Made by a program: the position numbers and the translations under genes. Positions 8,814-18,288 of a DNA stretch of 64,000 nt are shown here, piece after piece (the stretch's first letter is position 1; each line of letters starts with the position of its first letter). Source of the stretch: Exilispira sp964581895 (lineage in GTDB: Bacteria; Spirochaetota; JAAYUW01); contig CAZOPR010000005.1 of the NCBI GenBank assembly GCA_964581895.1, positions 99,083-163,082 of the forward strand, in the 5' to 3' direction. The notes under the pieces are model-generated. The model made no database searches. It saw only the letters and a program-made list of their open reading frames with translations, and was not told the origin of the DNA.

Positions 8814-10010
8814 ATGAAATTAAAAAGCTTCTTTTTTAAATCAATTACATTTTTACTTTTTATTCTTCTTATTTTTTCTTTTTCCTGTTCAACTTTTAAG
8901 TATAATCTTCCTGAATTTAGCGGACAAAATGATTCAGATTTTTTAAGTCATCTATATCCTATTATTTCAAGTGACACTAAAACATCTATAAATGAAACCT
9001 TGAATTTTTGCTCTGTTTTTATAGATGAAAATGGAGTCTTTTACTCTTTGATAATCGAATTAAATAAATTGAACTTAAACAATACAGATTTCTGGTTTTA
9101 TGAATTATTTTTTTATGATTATTCACCTCTTCAAAAAATAGGAATAACTTCAAGTAGCAATACGAATCAAAATCAAACAAATAATAATCAAAATAATAAT
9201 AAAAATGAAAACATGAATCTATCACCAAAAGTTTTCAAAATAACTTCTACATCTGTTAACCCTATGACACCTCTAAAAATAACAGATAAGACATTAAATT
9301 TTGGGAAAAATATTTTTTCCTGGAAAGGAAATACTATAAAATTTGAATTGAAAGACAAAAAAAATTCAATAAAAATAAATGCTCAATTATATCCTCAAAA
9401 TAACTTTTCATTACTTGGTTCACCAATTATTAAACAATCTTTAGGGCAAATGTTTTTCTTCACTTCAGCAGATTTACCTGTTGAATGTGAATATACTTTT
9501 TACTACTCAGAAAAGGAAAAGGTAAAAAGAAAACTAAAAAATGGTTTTGGTATCCTTTATAAAAGCTGGGGGGCAAATTCTGCCTCAGAATATGAACTTC
9601 ATTTCTTAAAATTTTCTAACTTTAATTTTAAGGATGTCAAAATAAATCCACCAGATAATTTATTAAATAAATCCTATCTATTTTTTTCCATACCTAAAGC
9701 TTCTTTTTATTCGGCTTTAGAAATTTCCAGGGAAAATAACCTACCTGTTTTCAATCTTTTACAAAATTTTTTCCCTGATAATGATTATAGGTATTCCAAA
9801 ATAATACCAGATAAAAATAGGAGATATCCATCAAATTTCTCAATATTATTAAAAAATTTTCTCATCCGTTTTAATCCTATTTATGAAAAATCAGTAGTTC
9901 AATTCTTTACCCATGATAGCTGGTTTGGGATAGTTCCTGTATATGATTCTGCTGGAAGAGCTATAGGGCTTGGCTTTTCAAATCTATATGAATATTCTAG
10001 AATGAAATAG
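8814..10010 (+). CDS. Lipoprotein of unknown function
   Basis: 398 residues. The N-terminus is a lipoprotein signal: basic start, hydrophobic core and lipobox FSCS with Cys at about residue 25. The rest is mostly beta-type sequence, with an Asn-rich, low-complexity linker at about 117-140. I do not recognise a family. The C-terminal end (FFTHDSWFGIVPVYDSAGRAIG, read as FFTHDSWFG and VPVYDSAGRAIG) is the best-conserved-looking part. It is divergent from ftsK and followed 84 bases later by a nitroreductase gene. Start chosen at the first ATG, which precedes the signal peptide. Confidence 0.75.
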   Translation: MKLKSFFFKSITFLLFILLIFSFSCSTFKYNLPEFSGQNDSDFLSHLYPIISSDTKTSINETLNFCSVFIDENGVFYSLIIELNKLNLNNTDFWFYELFFYDYSPLQKIGITSSSNTNQNQTNNNQNNNKNENMNLSPKVFKITSTSVNPMTPLKITDKTLNFGKNIFSWKGNTIKFELKDKKNSIKINAQLYPQNNFSLLGSPIIKQSLGQMFFFTSADLPVECEYTFYYSEKEKVKRKLKNGFGILYKSWGANSASEYELHFLKFSNFNFKDVKINPPDNLLNKSYLFFSIPKASFYSALEISRENNLPVFNLLQNFFPDNDYRYSKIIPDKNRRYPSNFSILLKNFLIRFNPIYEKSVVQFFTHDSWFGIVPVYDSAGRAIGLGFSNLYEYSRMK

Positions 10011-10094
10011 TTTTATTACCTATTTACTTTTACTCTAAAAATTATTAAAATGTAATTAGCTTCAAAAAATAATAAAAAAATATGGAGTAAAAGT

Positions 10095-10652
10095 ATGGAA
10101 CTTGAAAAAGTTATAGAAACAAGAAGAGCATATAGAGCATTAGATAAGGTTGAGATCTCAGAAAATATCATAGAGCAACTTGCAAAAGCAGCATTGCTTG
10201 CACCTTCATGTTACAATAACCAACCATGGAAATTTGTCTTTATTAAGAGTCAAGAAAAACTTGAAAGACTATTTGAGGCATATAGCAAAGGGAATGAATG
10301 GTGCAGAATGGCAAGCCTGGTTATTGCTGTAATTTCAAAGAAAGAGGATGATTGTATAATAGGTGAAAGAAACTATTATCAGTTCGATACAGGAATGGCT
10401 ACAGCTTTACTTTTACTTAAAGCAACAGAGTTAGGATTTGTGGCTCATCCTATAGCAGGTTTTAATCCTCAAATAGTTTCTTCAATAATACAACTACCTT
10501 CTCTATATGAAGTTATTACTCTTATCATAGTTGGGAAAAAGAGTCTGGATTTATCAGCACTTACAAAGCCCTGGCAGATTGAAAGTGAAAAAAATAGACC
10601 AGAAAGAAAAAAACTTAAAGAATTTTGCTTTATAGATAATTTTGAAAATTAA
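10095..10652 (+). CDS. Nitroreductase family flavoprotein
   Basis: 185 residues, the size of small FMN-dependent nitroreductase-fold proteins. The start ETRRAYRALDKVEIS and the segment LLAPSCYNNQPWKFVFI (Arg and Ser/Asn residues that contact FMN) are typical, as is the ELGFVAHPIAGF segment in the second half. It probably reduces a quinone, nitro compound or another electrophile with NAD(P)H; the substrate is unknown. ATG is preceded by TATGGAGTAAAAGT, with GGAG as ribosome binding site. Confidence 0.85.
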   Translation: MELEKVIETRRAYRALDKVEISENIIEQLAKAALLAPSCYNNQPWKFVFIKSQEKLERLFEAYSKGNEWCRMASLVIAVISKKEDDCIIGERNYYQFDTGMATALLLLKATELGFVAHPIAGFNPQIVSSIIQLPSLYEVITLIIVGKKSLDLSALTKPWQIESEKNRPERKKLKEFCFIDNFEN

Positions 10653-10859
10653 TACTGCCCAAATGCTATTTTTCTTATACTTTTTTGTTTTACCATTTAG
10701 ATAAGTAAGTTTAATTTTTTAACCAAAAACTTTAACTTTTAAAATGGGTAACACAATTATCTCGACCTTACCAAATATTTTTAAAAATTCATAAAATAAA
10801 TCTTGTATTTTTCTTTTATTATTATATAAATTTTACACTAAAAAATGATTGGAGAAAAT

Positions 10860-11528
10860 ATGCTAAAAAAAATCAACAAAAAATTCGGTTTCATTCTTAT
10901 TCTTTCACTATATTTTATTTTATTTTTTTCTTGCAATTTTTTTGATTTTACTGCACCTGGTGAAGTAATCAATCTGACTGCAACTGCTACTTATGGCCAA
11001 GTTATACTTACCTGGGATGACCCAACTGATTCCGACTTTTCTAAGGTTGAAATATCTTATTCTCCTGGTGGATCATCAGCTATAACTATAAATAAAGGTA
11101 TTGAAACATCTACTATTACCGGATTGAACAGTGGAACAATCTATACTTTTACTGTAAAAACTATTGATACCAATGGTAACAAATCTTCTGGAAGAATTAT
11201 ATCTACTATTTATCAAGATGATAATGATACAACTCCTCCTGCTGAGGTAGAAAATCTGACTATTCAAGTTAATACTTATAATGGTAATTTTATAATTCAG
11301 ATTACTTGGGCTTGTCCGACGGATCCTGATTTTTCTAAAGTTGAAATAATATATACTCCAGGTGGTGATGCTACTCCAATATATGTTGATAAAGGAAATA
11401 CAACTTATTCTACTAATGATATTCCATTACCATATAATGATACAATCTATACTTTTATTGTAAAAACTATTGATACCAATGATAACAAATCTTCTGGAAA
11501 AATTATATCTACAATAGTAAAACCTTAG
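10860..11528 (+). CDS. Lipoprotein with two fibronectin type III domains
   Basis: An in-frame ATG also exists at 10845, but ATTGGAGAAAAT places GGAG just ahead of the ATG at 10860, and the signal peptide starts cleanly there. The lipobox is FFSC. Two FN3-like domains follow, each opening with a Pro-Gly/Ala-Glu-Val pattern (APGEVINLTA; PPAEVENLTI) and sharing DFSKVEI, IYTF and KTIDTN. Both end with a near-identical NKSSG-IIST block. Such domains are extracellular spacers or carbohydrate/protein-binding modules; no catalytic domain is present. The two C-terminal blocks are nearly identical at DNA level, suggesting recent duplication or gene conversion. Confidence 0.85.
   Translation: MLKKINKKFGFILILSLYFILFFSCNFFDFTAPGEVINLTATATYGQVILTWDDPTDSDFSKVEISYSPGGSSAITINKGIETSTITGLNSGTIYTFTVKTIDTNGNKSSGRIISTIYQDDNDTTPPAEVENLTIQVNTYNGNFIIQITWACPTDPDFSKVEIIYTPGGDATPIYVDKGNTTYSTNDIPLPYNDTIYTFIVKTIDTNDNKSSGKIISTIVKP
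11136..11512 (+). repeat. Direct repeat pair inside the FN3 lipoprotein gene
   Basis: The 71-base segments 11136-11206 and 11442-11512 differ at about three positions only, far less than the rest of the two FN3 domains. This looks like recent duplication or gene conversion between the domains. Confidence 0.85.
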
Positions 11529-11549
11529 TAATATTTAAATATTACTAAG
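11524..11549. other. 26-bp perfect palindrome over the stop codon
   Basis: The half-site CTTAGTAATATTT is followed at once by its exact reverse complement, with no spacer. The stop codon TAG of the FN3 lipoprotein (11526-11528) lies inside it. No T-run follows, so it is not a standard intrinsic terminator. It may protect the mRNA end or bind a dimeric protein. Confidence 0.7.
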
Positions 11550-11814
11550 TTAGTATTAAACCTTTAACTATTATCTATAAATATGATAAGATTTCCTGAA
11601 TGAAATTATAGGTTCAAACTTTTAAAAATTTGAAGTATAATATTACCTTAAGGATTAATGACAATAGAATTAAATAATAGTTATTCTATTTTTTACTTTA
11701 TTTTTACCTATATATTTGCTTAAAATATTTTTTAAAAATCTTTTTACTTTTTTGCTTATCTTATATATATTATAATTGAAAATGTAATGATAATAAAATT
11801 AAAAGGAGAAACTT

Positions 11815-12351
11815 ATGATTAAACAAGAACTATTAGATGCTATCAATGATCAAATCAATTATGAACTTGAATCTTATTATATTTATCTTTCAATGGCTGC
11901 TTATTTTGCTTCTTTAAATCTTGATGGGATGGCTCATTGGATGAGAGTCCAGGCTCATGAAGAGACTATACATGCAATGAAATTTTTTGACCATATAATT
12001 GACAGAGGTGGAAAAGTAATTCTTAAAGATATCAAGCAACTTAAAACAAACTGGTCAAGTCCAAAAGAAGCTTGGGACAATGCTTATGAGCATGAGCAAC
12101 TTATAACAAGCAGGATAAATAATCTTATGTCTATTGCAAGGAAGATACAAGATTTTACAGTTGAACCACTTTTGCAATGGTTTGTAAATGAACAGATTGA
12201 AGAAGAGGTAAATACTTCAAAAATCTCCCAGCAAATGGCTTTGGTTAAGGATAATACTCAAGGACTATTCATGCTTGATGCTCAACTTGCTGCAAGGCCT
12301 TTCCCAGCAGGTTCACCATTTGATCCTATGGCTTATAATGTTATAAACTAG
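11815..12351 (+). CDS. ftnA: Ferritin, iron storage
   Basis: 178 residues, a normal length for bacterial non-haem ferritin. The ferroxidase-centre pattern is visible: Glu in NYELESYYIYLSMAAYF, then HEETIHAMKFFDH, then a third acidic site in WFVNEQIEEEVN. It oxidises Fe2+ and stores the ferric mineral in a 24-subunit cytoplasmic shell. AAAGGAGAAACTT provides a strong ribosome binding site. The stop codon overlaps that of the convergent amidohydrolase gene. A 286-base spacer upstream holds the palindrome and AT-rich sequence with TATA-like hexamers near 11771, but no confident promoter. Confidence 0.93.
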   Translation: MIKQELLDAINDQINYELESYYIYLSMAAYFASLNLDGMAHWMRVQAHEETIHAMKFFDHIIDRGGKVILKDIKQLKTNWSSPKEAWDNAYEHEQLITSRINNLMSIARKIQDFTVEPLLQWFVNEQIEEEVNTSKISQQMALVKDNTQGLFMLDAQLAARPFPAGSPFDPMAYNVIN

Positions 12352-13910
12352 ATATACCTGCCCTCACCTTTATTGATTTTCAAACCTTCGCCAAATAAAA
12401 ATGCTGGTTTGCCTCTTAATGAAACTGCATATATTTGATGATTAAATTTAAATTCATTAAATGGACTTAATTTCATCTTGCTAAAAAGCATGCTGTTTTT
12501 AAAGATAAAAGATTTATCCTTTTTTACAAGGACAAAGTCTGCGTCCGATCCTTCTAAAATCGTACCTTTTTTTGGATAAAGACCATAATACTTTGCTGCA
12601 TTTTCACTTGTTATCTCAATAAGTCGGTCGATTGGGATCCTATCTAAAAATTCAGAAATTATATATTGGTATATGGTTTGAACTCCTGCGATGCCTGAAT
12701 AGTCATTCAAAAATGAGCCAGTATTTTTTTCACTAATCTTACATGCAGCATGATCACTTGCTACAAATAAGCATTGCCCATTTTCAATGGATTTTCTTAG
12801 GGCTATTTTATCCTTTTCAGATTTGACAGCAGGTGCTGTTTTTATTAAAGAACCAAACCTGTAAAAATCCTTATTTGTCCACTCAAGATAATGAGGAGCG
12901 GTTTCAAAAGTGATGTTGCAAAAGTTTTTTGCATATTCTATAAATCTAACTGCCTTAGCAGAGGAAAGATGAACAATATGAACCTTATTTTTTGCTTTTT
13001 CACAGATTGCTGCAGCATTTTGAACAGCTATTAGTTCTGCAATATCTGATCTACTTTGGCAGTATAAGTCTATCTCTTTATCTAGTTTTTTATCTGTTTG
13101 ATAGTTTTGGTTTATTTTATGATTTAGATTTTTTTTATCGTCATAAGGCGTAGCTTCATCTATTTTAATATTTTCTCTTGCTTTATCTTTCAAATACCCA
13201 TCAATAGTTTCAAAGTCTTCTGCATGCAAAAGTAAAGGTTTATTTACCTTTTGGCAGATATTTGCGGCTTTCAATAGTTGATAATTTGTAAGTCTTGGGA
13301 AACTTTCCATACCAGATATTAAATAAGCCTTAAAGCCTTTAACATTGCATGAAACAAGGTCAGAAATATTATTTTCAAAATCTTTATTTTCTATCGATTT
13401 TCCACAAATTCCACCATAAAAAGCAAAATCACAGTAAGACATATTTGAAACATAAGATAACTTTTCATTAAAATTCTTCCTTGTAGTAACCTCTGGTATT
13501 GATGTGCATGGCATATCTATTATGGTGGTAACCCCACCAGCAATCGCTGATGAACTTGCAGTAGAAAAATCTTCCCTGAAATCATAACCTGGAGTATCAA
13601 AATGAACATGAGGATCTATTGCTCCAGGAAGTATAAGCATACCTTTACAGTCAAAAACCGCATTGCTCTTGTTGTACTTTTTTTGTTTTGCAAAATCAGC
13701 CTTAAAAAATTCCTCAATATCTATAAGATTAAATTCATCTATAACATTAAATTCATTTAAAGCATTTAGGAAATTAAATTCTTCTATCAGTTTTTCTTTT
13801 GTAAATCTTTCATCACTATAAGTTTTAATCTTCCCAAAAACACCTTTTTCAATATCTATAGAAACTATTGCAAAATCTTGCTTATAAATACAATTTGCAA
13901 GATAGATCAT
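12348..13910 (-). CDS. Cyclic amidohydrolase (dihydroorotase/allantoinase/hydantoinase family)
   Basis: 520 residues, somewhat longer than usual because of a low-complexity, Asp/Lys/Asn-rich insert near 235-265 and an N-terminal extension. Metal ligands of the superfamily are visible: DPHVHFD, a candidate carbamylated Lys in GFKAYLISG, His in LLLHAEDFET and VHIVHLSSA, and Asp in VASDHAACK. It hydrolyses a cyclic amide ring. Its place beside a molybdenum hydroxylase and a purine deaminase suggests purine or pyrimidine breakdown (allantoinase- or dihydropyrimidinase-like) rather than pyrimidine synthesis, but the sequence does not decide. It could be a cotranscribed last gene, separated from the hydroxylase by 235 bases with a repeat. 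Confidence 0.8.
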   Translation of the reverse strand: MIYLANCIYKQDFAIVSIDIEKGVFGKIKTYSDERFTKEKLIEEFNFLNALNEFNVIDEFNLIDIEEFFKADFAKQKKYNKSNAVFDCKGMLILPGAIDPHVHFDTPGYDFREDFSTASSSAIAGGVTTIIDMPCTSIPEVTTRKNFNEKLSYVSNMSYCDFAFYGGICGKSIENKDFENNISDLVSCNVKGFKAYLISGMESFPRLTNYQLLKAANICQKVNKPLLLHAEDFETIDGYLKDKARENIKIDEATPYDDKKNLNHKINQNYQTDKKLDKEIDLYCQSRSDIAELIAVQNAAAICEKAKNKVHIVHLSSAKAVRFIEYAKNFCNITFETAPHYLEWTNKDFYRFGSLIKTAPAVKSEKDKIALRKSIENGQCLFVASDHAACKISEKNTGSFLNDYSGIAGVQTIYQYIISEFLDRIPIDRLIEITSENAAKYYGLYPKKGTILEGSDADFVLVKKDKSFIFKNSMLFSKMKLSPFNEFKFNHQIYAVSLRGKPAFLFGEGLKINKGEGRYI

Positions 13911-13934
13911 ATTTCCCTTCTAAATTTTAGTAAT

Positions 13935-14046
13935 GTTTTTTATAATCTGCTTTTTTCATATTTTATGATTTCATTTTCAAATATATATAATTTTTTATAA
14001 TCTGCTTTTTTTATATTTTATGGTTTCAATTTCTATGTATATATAT
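13935..14046. repeat. 55-bp direct repeat, two copies
   Basis: Two adjacent, slightly diverged copies, each beginning TTTTTTATAATCTGCTTTTT, with a 55-base period. The array sits upstream of the amidohydrolase gene and downstream of the molybdenum hydroxylase large subunit. Confidence 0.75.
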
Positions 14047-14145
14047 AGCTTTTTATAGACAATGATTCTATATCATCTATCATTTATATTTTTCAGTCAA
14101 AAAAGAAATTTCATTGCTTTGGTCTCCTCTTCTTTCGCTTATCAA

Positions 14146-16464
14146 TCATTTATTGTTTTTAAGAAGCCCTAAAACTATATCTGGTAAAAATGGCGATGTA
14201 TAAAGCCTTAAACCTGTTGCATAGGCAAATGCATTTGCTATTGCTGGAATAGGTCCATTTATATTTATTTCAGAAACAGATTTCGCTCCATATGGACCAG
14301 TCTCCTCATATGAAGGGATTAAGATTACCTTAATAGGTGGAATATCCATCGCATTGAATATCTTATATCTATTGAAAGAAGGATTAAGCATTCTACCATT
14401 TTTGAAATAATATTTTTCAGTCAAAGCATAACTTAATCCATTGACAATTGCTCCTTCGCATTGGCCTTCAGTAAGAGCAACATTTATAGGGGTTCCGCAA
14501 TCAACAGTTGCAAGATAAGATAAAACCTTAATTTTACCAGTTAAAGTATCTACCTCAATCTCAGCAAAATGAACGGCAAAAGGAGGAGGTGAAAGTTTGC
14601 AATACTCAGAACTTACTGCTTGTATTTGAAATTGCTCATGCTGGTACATTGCATATCTAACTATATCAGCATAAGATACCTTATTTTCCCCATAGAAAGC
14701 ATATTCATTTTCAAGTTTAATATTTTTCTCATCGGTCTTTAAAATTTTTGAGGCAACTTCAACAATCTGATTTTTTACCTTTTTTGCAGCAGATAAAACT
14801 GCATTTCCAGAAAGGTAGGTTGTAGATGAAGCATAAGCCCCAGTATCAAAAGGCGTAACATCTGTATCTGCTGCAATAACATGGACTTTGCTAACCGGGA
14901 TATCTAAAGTTTCAGCCACAATCTGGGCAAAAACAGTATCGGCTCCAGTTCCTATATCTGTTGCACCAGTCATAAGGATAGCAGAGCCATCGTCCTGCAT
15001 TTTTAAGTAGCATGAAGCCATATCTACCATAGGAATAGCAGAACCCTGCATTAAAACAGCAAGTCCAACTCCTCTTTTATACCTTTTATCGCTTGATTTT
15101 TCATCCTTATAAGCCAATCTTTTATTTTTCCAATCAAAATCTTCAGCTCCTTTTAATAGGCATTTTTTAAGATTATTTGCTTTAACTACCTGTTCTACTC
15201 CTTCTGTTCCTTCTCCAAGAGCTTTGAAAATTGGTGATGTCTCATTTTCATCTATCGCCCATTTATTGAAATATTCAACAGGATCAATTCCAAGCCCTTC
15301 TAAAATCTCATCAACAAAACAATTCAAGGCAAACTGCCCTTGAGTTGCACCATAGCCTCTATAGGCTCCACCAACAACAACATTTGAGTATAAAGATTTA
15401 CCAATAAATTTTACATTATCAATCTTATTTAAAATTGGCAATGTCTTCGAACCAACATTTGTTAAAACTGTTAATGCATGTGGACCATAAGCTCCAGCAT
15501 TTTCAATAGCAGTCATCGAAAGTGCATTTATTTTACCATCTTTTTCATAACCTGCTTCCATTATTAGCTGATATTGGTGTCTTGTTCTTGTTCCAATGAA
15601 AACTTCTGCCCTTGAAAGCCTTATTTTGACTGGATATTTTAAAACATAAGCGGCATAGGCAACATAAGGTTCAAGTATTACCTCTTGCTTGGAACCAAAA
15701 CCTCCTCCAAGTCTTGGTTTTATAACCCTTATCTTATTTGCTTCAATACCTGTAACCATTGAAGTTATTCTTCTTGCATGAAATGGAACCTGTGTTGTAG
15801 AAAATATAGTTAGCCTTCCCCTCTGATCAAAGTATGCGATAGCGGCATGAGGCTCAATGGCACAGTGATGAGCAATATGATTCCCATAGATCCTTGAAAG
15901 TTTTATCTCGCTTTTTTGATAACATTCCTTAAAATTTCCAGCTTCTACTTCGACATATGCAGCAAGATTTTTCTCTGGTTCATATCTTACTGGTATTTTA
16001 GCAAATGCCCCATCTTTATTATGAATTATTACATCTGAATTTTCAGCATTTACAAAATCAAAAAGAGGTTTTTTCTCTTCATATTTGACAATCAATTTTG
16101 AAGCAGCAATCTCTGCTGTATCAAGTGTATCAGCAACTATAAGAGCAACAGGTTCGCCGGTGTATCTTACATACTCCGAAAACATCCTGCAATCATATGG
16201 TGATGGTTCTGGGTAGCCCTGTCCAGCACTTGTGTATAAAGTAGATGGAGTATTTTTATGCCAGAAAATTTCTTTTACCCCTTCTATCTTTTTTATCTGC
16301 TCAAGATTTTCAATGCCTAAAATCTTTGCATAAGGATATGGACTTCTAACAAAAACCCCATGGTAACAATCTATATCAACATCATCTGTAAAAACTTCAT
16401 CGCCAGTTGCAAGAGCCTTGCCATCAATCTTTTCAATAGATTTTTCAATATATTTAAATCCCAT
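14146..16464 (-). CDS. xdhA: Xanthine dehydrogenase-type molybdenum-binding subunit
   Basis: 772 residues, the usual size for the separate molybdopterin subunit of three-subunit hydroxylases. It opens with the family's VFTDDVDI region. Cofactor-binding segments include PRLGGGFGSKQE, GAYRGYGATQGQFA, MTGATDIGTGADTVFAQI (about 505-522) and a Glu near the C-terminus in TGPYGAKSVSEI, matching the general-base Glu of the family (GxKxxGE-type). It hydroxylates a purine such as xanthine or hypoxanthine at molybdenum; substrate inferred from the neighbouring deaminase and YgfK-like gene. The small subunits lie upstream on the same strand (FAD, then Fe-S), separated by a 297-base spacer that is unusually long for one operon. 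Confidence 0.88.
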   Translation of the reverse strand: MGFKYIEKSIEKIDGKALATGDEVFTDDVDIDCYHGVFVRSPYPYAKILGIENLEQIKKIEGVKEIFWHKNTPSTLYTSAGQGYPEPSPYDCRMFSEYVRYTGEPVALIVADTLDTAEIAASKLIVKYEEKKPLFDFVNAENSDVIIHNKDGAFAKIPVRYEPEKNLAAYVEVEAGNFKECYQKSEIKLSRIYGNHIAHHCAIEPHAAIAYFDQRGRLTIFSTTQVPFHARRITSMVTGIEANKIRVIKPRLGGGFGSKQEVILEPYVAYAAYVLKYPVKIRLSRAEVFIGTRTRHQYQLIMEAGYEKDGKINALSMTAIENAGAYGPHALTVLTNVGSKTLPILNKIDNVKFIGKSLYSNVVVGGAYRGYGATQGQFALNCFVDEILEGLGIDPVEYFNKWAIDENETSPIFKALGEGTEGVEQVVKANNLKKCLLKGAEDFDWKNKRLAYKDEKSSDKRYKRGVGLAVLMQGSAIPMVDMASCYLKMQDDGSAILMTGATDIGTGADTVFAQIVAETLDIPVSKVHVIAADTDVTPFDTGAYASSTTYLSGNAVLSAAKKVKNQIVEVASKILKTDEKNIKLENEYAFYGENKVSYADIVRYAMYQHEQFQIQAVSSEYCKLSPPPFAVHFAEIEVDTLTGKIKVLSYLATVDCGTPINVALTEGQCEGAIVNGLSYALTEKYYFKNGRMLNPSFNRYKIFNAMDIPPIKVILIPSYEETGPYGAKSVSEININGPIPAIANAFAYATGLRLYTSPFLPDIVLGLLKNNK

Positions 16465-16761
16465 AAACCTACCTCTTTTATTTATTTTTTAATTTCGCAA
16501 TTTTTTCGTACTTTATATTTTACAATTTTGTTTAATTCTTCCTATTCCTCATTTTTTATTTGCTCTTTCAAATTTTACAATTTTATTAATCATTCATGCT
16601 TTATAATTTTACTTAATTCTTCAAATTTTCTAATTTTTTTCTTTTCCTAATTTTTCATTTCACTTTATTATATTGTTTTTTTAATATATTGTTTTTTTAT
16701 TATATATTTTTTGCTCTTTTATTATATGACTTGTTCCATATTTTGCTTATTTAAAAGCTTT
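16465..16761. other. Spacer within the hydroxylase cluster, T-rich repeats
   Basis: 297 bases with no convincing gene. The plus strand is extremely T-rich with recurring TTTTACAATTTT-like words, and 16666-16730 holds about three degenerate 18-base units of the type TATATTGTTTTTTTA. I see no hairpin terminator. Confidence 0.5.
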
Positions 16762-17283
16762 TTACTCTTTTTTTATATAGTCTGCTGCAAGTTTTACAGC
16801 ATTTAAAATTTTTACATAACCTGTACATCTACAAAGATTTCCGCTTAGTGCTTCTTTTATCTCTTTTTCTTCTGGTTGTTTATTTTTTGCAAGTAAATCA
16901 TAAGTTGCTATAACCATTCCTGGGGTACAAAAGCCACATTGAACTGCACCAGCATCTACAAATGCTTTTTGTATTGGATGAGGATTATTTGTATCACCAA
17001 GCCCATTTGAAGTTATTACCTTTGATTTCTCACAACTTGCTGCAAAGACCTGGCAGGAATTTGTAGCCTTACCATCAAGAAGGACAAGACAAGCTCCACA
17101 GGCTCCCTCTTCACAGCCACATTTAACATCCTTATATCCGATCCTTCTTAAAAAATTAAGTAAGGTCTCAGTAGCATTTGTATTTGCTTGTATTTCTTCA
17201 CCGTTGATATTTATAGATATTTTTATATTAAATTTATCTTCCAGATTTTTTTTATAATTTTTTCTTTTCCCAAATGTTGACAT
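16762..17283 (-). CDS. xdhC: Xanthine dehydrogenase-type 2Fe-2S subunit
   Basis: 173 residues. The plant-type ferredoxin cluster is CGCEEGACGACLVLLDG followed by Cys in NSCQVFA, and the second cluster in the helical domain is QCGFCTPGMVI followed by NLCRCTGY. All eight Cys are present. It carries electrons from the molybdenum site to the FAD subunit. It has a short Lys-rich N-terminal extension (about 20 residues) before the ferredoxin fold (ISININGEEI). It lies 110 bases downstream of the FAD subunit gene, same strand. An AGGAG ahead of the ATG supports the start. Confidence 0.93.
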   Translation of the reverse strand: MSTFGKRKNYKKNLEDKFNIKISININGEEIQANTNATETLLNFLRRIGYKDVKCGCEEGACGACLVLLDGKATNSCQVFAASCEKSKVITSNGLGDTNNPHPIQKAFVDAGAVQCGFCTPGMVIATYDLLAKNKQPEEKEIKEALSGNLCRCTGYVKILNAVKLAADYIKKE

Positions 17284-17392
17284 AAGATCTCCTTTTAGTT
17301 TTTTATTTTGTGATTATTTGATTTTTTATTTTATCAACTTTTTATCCTTTCATATAAACTTTCAATTTTAGTATAATAAAGTTTTAAAAATA

Positions 17393-18229
17393 TTACTCTT
17401 TAATATTTTTTATGGCATCCAACAATAAAGATTTTAATATCTGTTCTTTATAATCAGAATCAAATCTAAAGTCAGATGAAAAACCAAAATCTTCTTGTAA
17501 AATAATTTTTTCCAAACTTTCTTCATCATCAATACTTTCACCTATAACCTTACTATTGAAATCTTCATTAAAAAAGACGATGTTTTTGGTGCCAGAAATC
17601 GCACAGACAAAACTTTCGATTTTGTAATCACTTTTAAGCGAGTAAGAAAAAGAAAATCTAAATACTGCATAATCGAAATTTGTTAAGGAATATCTTTGAG
17701 TAAAGTAACTTTGCTTTTCATCGTAATTTATCTCAATTTCTTTTATTATATGAGGAAAACTTTTCCTTTTTTCGATATAACTTAAAAGATTTATTTTTTT
17801 ATCATCATTATATATAACATCTACATTAGCCAAAAGAAGTGGCGAAATCAAATCAGACCAGATAGGCAGGTCAAAAAGAGAGCCGCCTATTGTTATTCTA
17901 TTTCTAAGAGGATAAGATGCAGAAGAAGATAGGGCAGATAAAAGAATACCAGTAAACTTATTTTCTTTATAATTTGAACTTTTGATATAATCTATAACTT
18001 CGTTAAAAGTTGTCATTGCCCCTATTTTTATAAGATTTTTCTCCTTATCTTCTTTAATATATGATAAATTACAATTTTTTAAGTTTATAAAACCAACATT
18101 CTTAAAATTTTTAGTTCGTAAAATCCCTGTAGTGCCGCCGCAAGCGATTATAGAAGGATTTTTTAAGTGCAATTGATAAGCCTCATCAAAATTTTCTGGT
18201 ATATACCATTTTAAGTTTGTTTTAGTCAT
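17393..18229 (-). CDS. xdhB: Xanthine dehydrogenase-type FAD-binding subunit
   Basis: 278 residues, the size of the FAD_binding_5/CO_deh_flav_C subunit. The first half has the FAD motifs in family form: IIACGGTTGI (usually AGGT) near residue 30 and a second segment NRITIGGSLFD (about 113), matching the TIGGN/TIGGS block. The N-terminal WYIPENFDEAYQL is typical. It is the NAD-side flavin subunit of the complex with the Fe-S and Mo subunits encoded downstream. The C-terminal half is more diverged than in the other two subunits. Confidence 0.85.
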   Translation of the reverse strand: MTKTNLKWYIPENFDEAYQLHLKNPSIIACGGTTGILRTKNFKNVGFINLKNCNLSYIKEDKEKNLIKIGAMTTFNEVIDYIKSSNYKENKFTGILLSALSSSASYPLRNRITIGGSLFDLPIWSDLISPLLLANVDVIYNDDKKINLLSYIEKRKSFPHIIKEIEINYDEKQSYFTQRYSLTNFDYAVFRFSFSYSLKSDYKIESFVCAISGTKNIVFFNEDFNSKVIGESIDDEESLEKIILQEDFGFSSDFRFDSDYKEQILKSLLLDAIKNIKE

Positions 18230-18288
18230 AAATAATAACCTCTTAATTTTTTTTTGTCCTCTTATATTTTTGGGAATCTTTTTTATAT

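Noticed and set aside
11750..11776. Promoter ahead of ferritin (TTGCTT and TATAAT)
   Set aside because: Spacing of only 13 bases; in sequence this AT-rich TATAAT occurs by chance.
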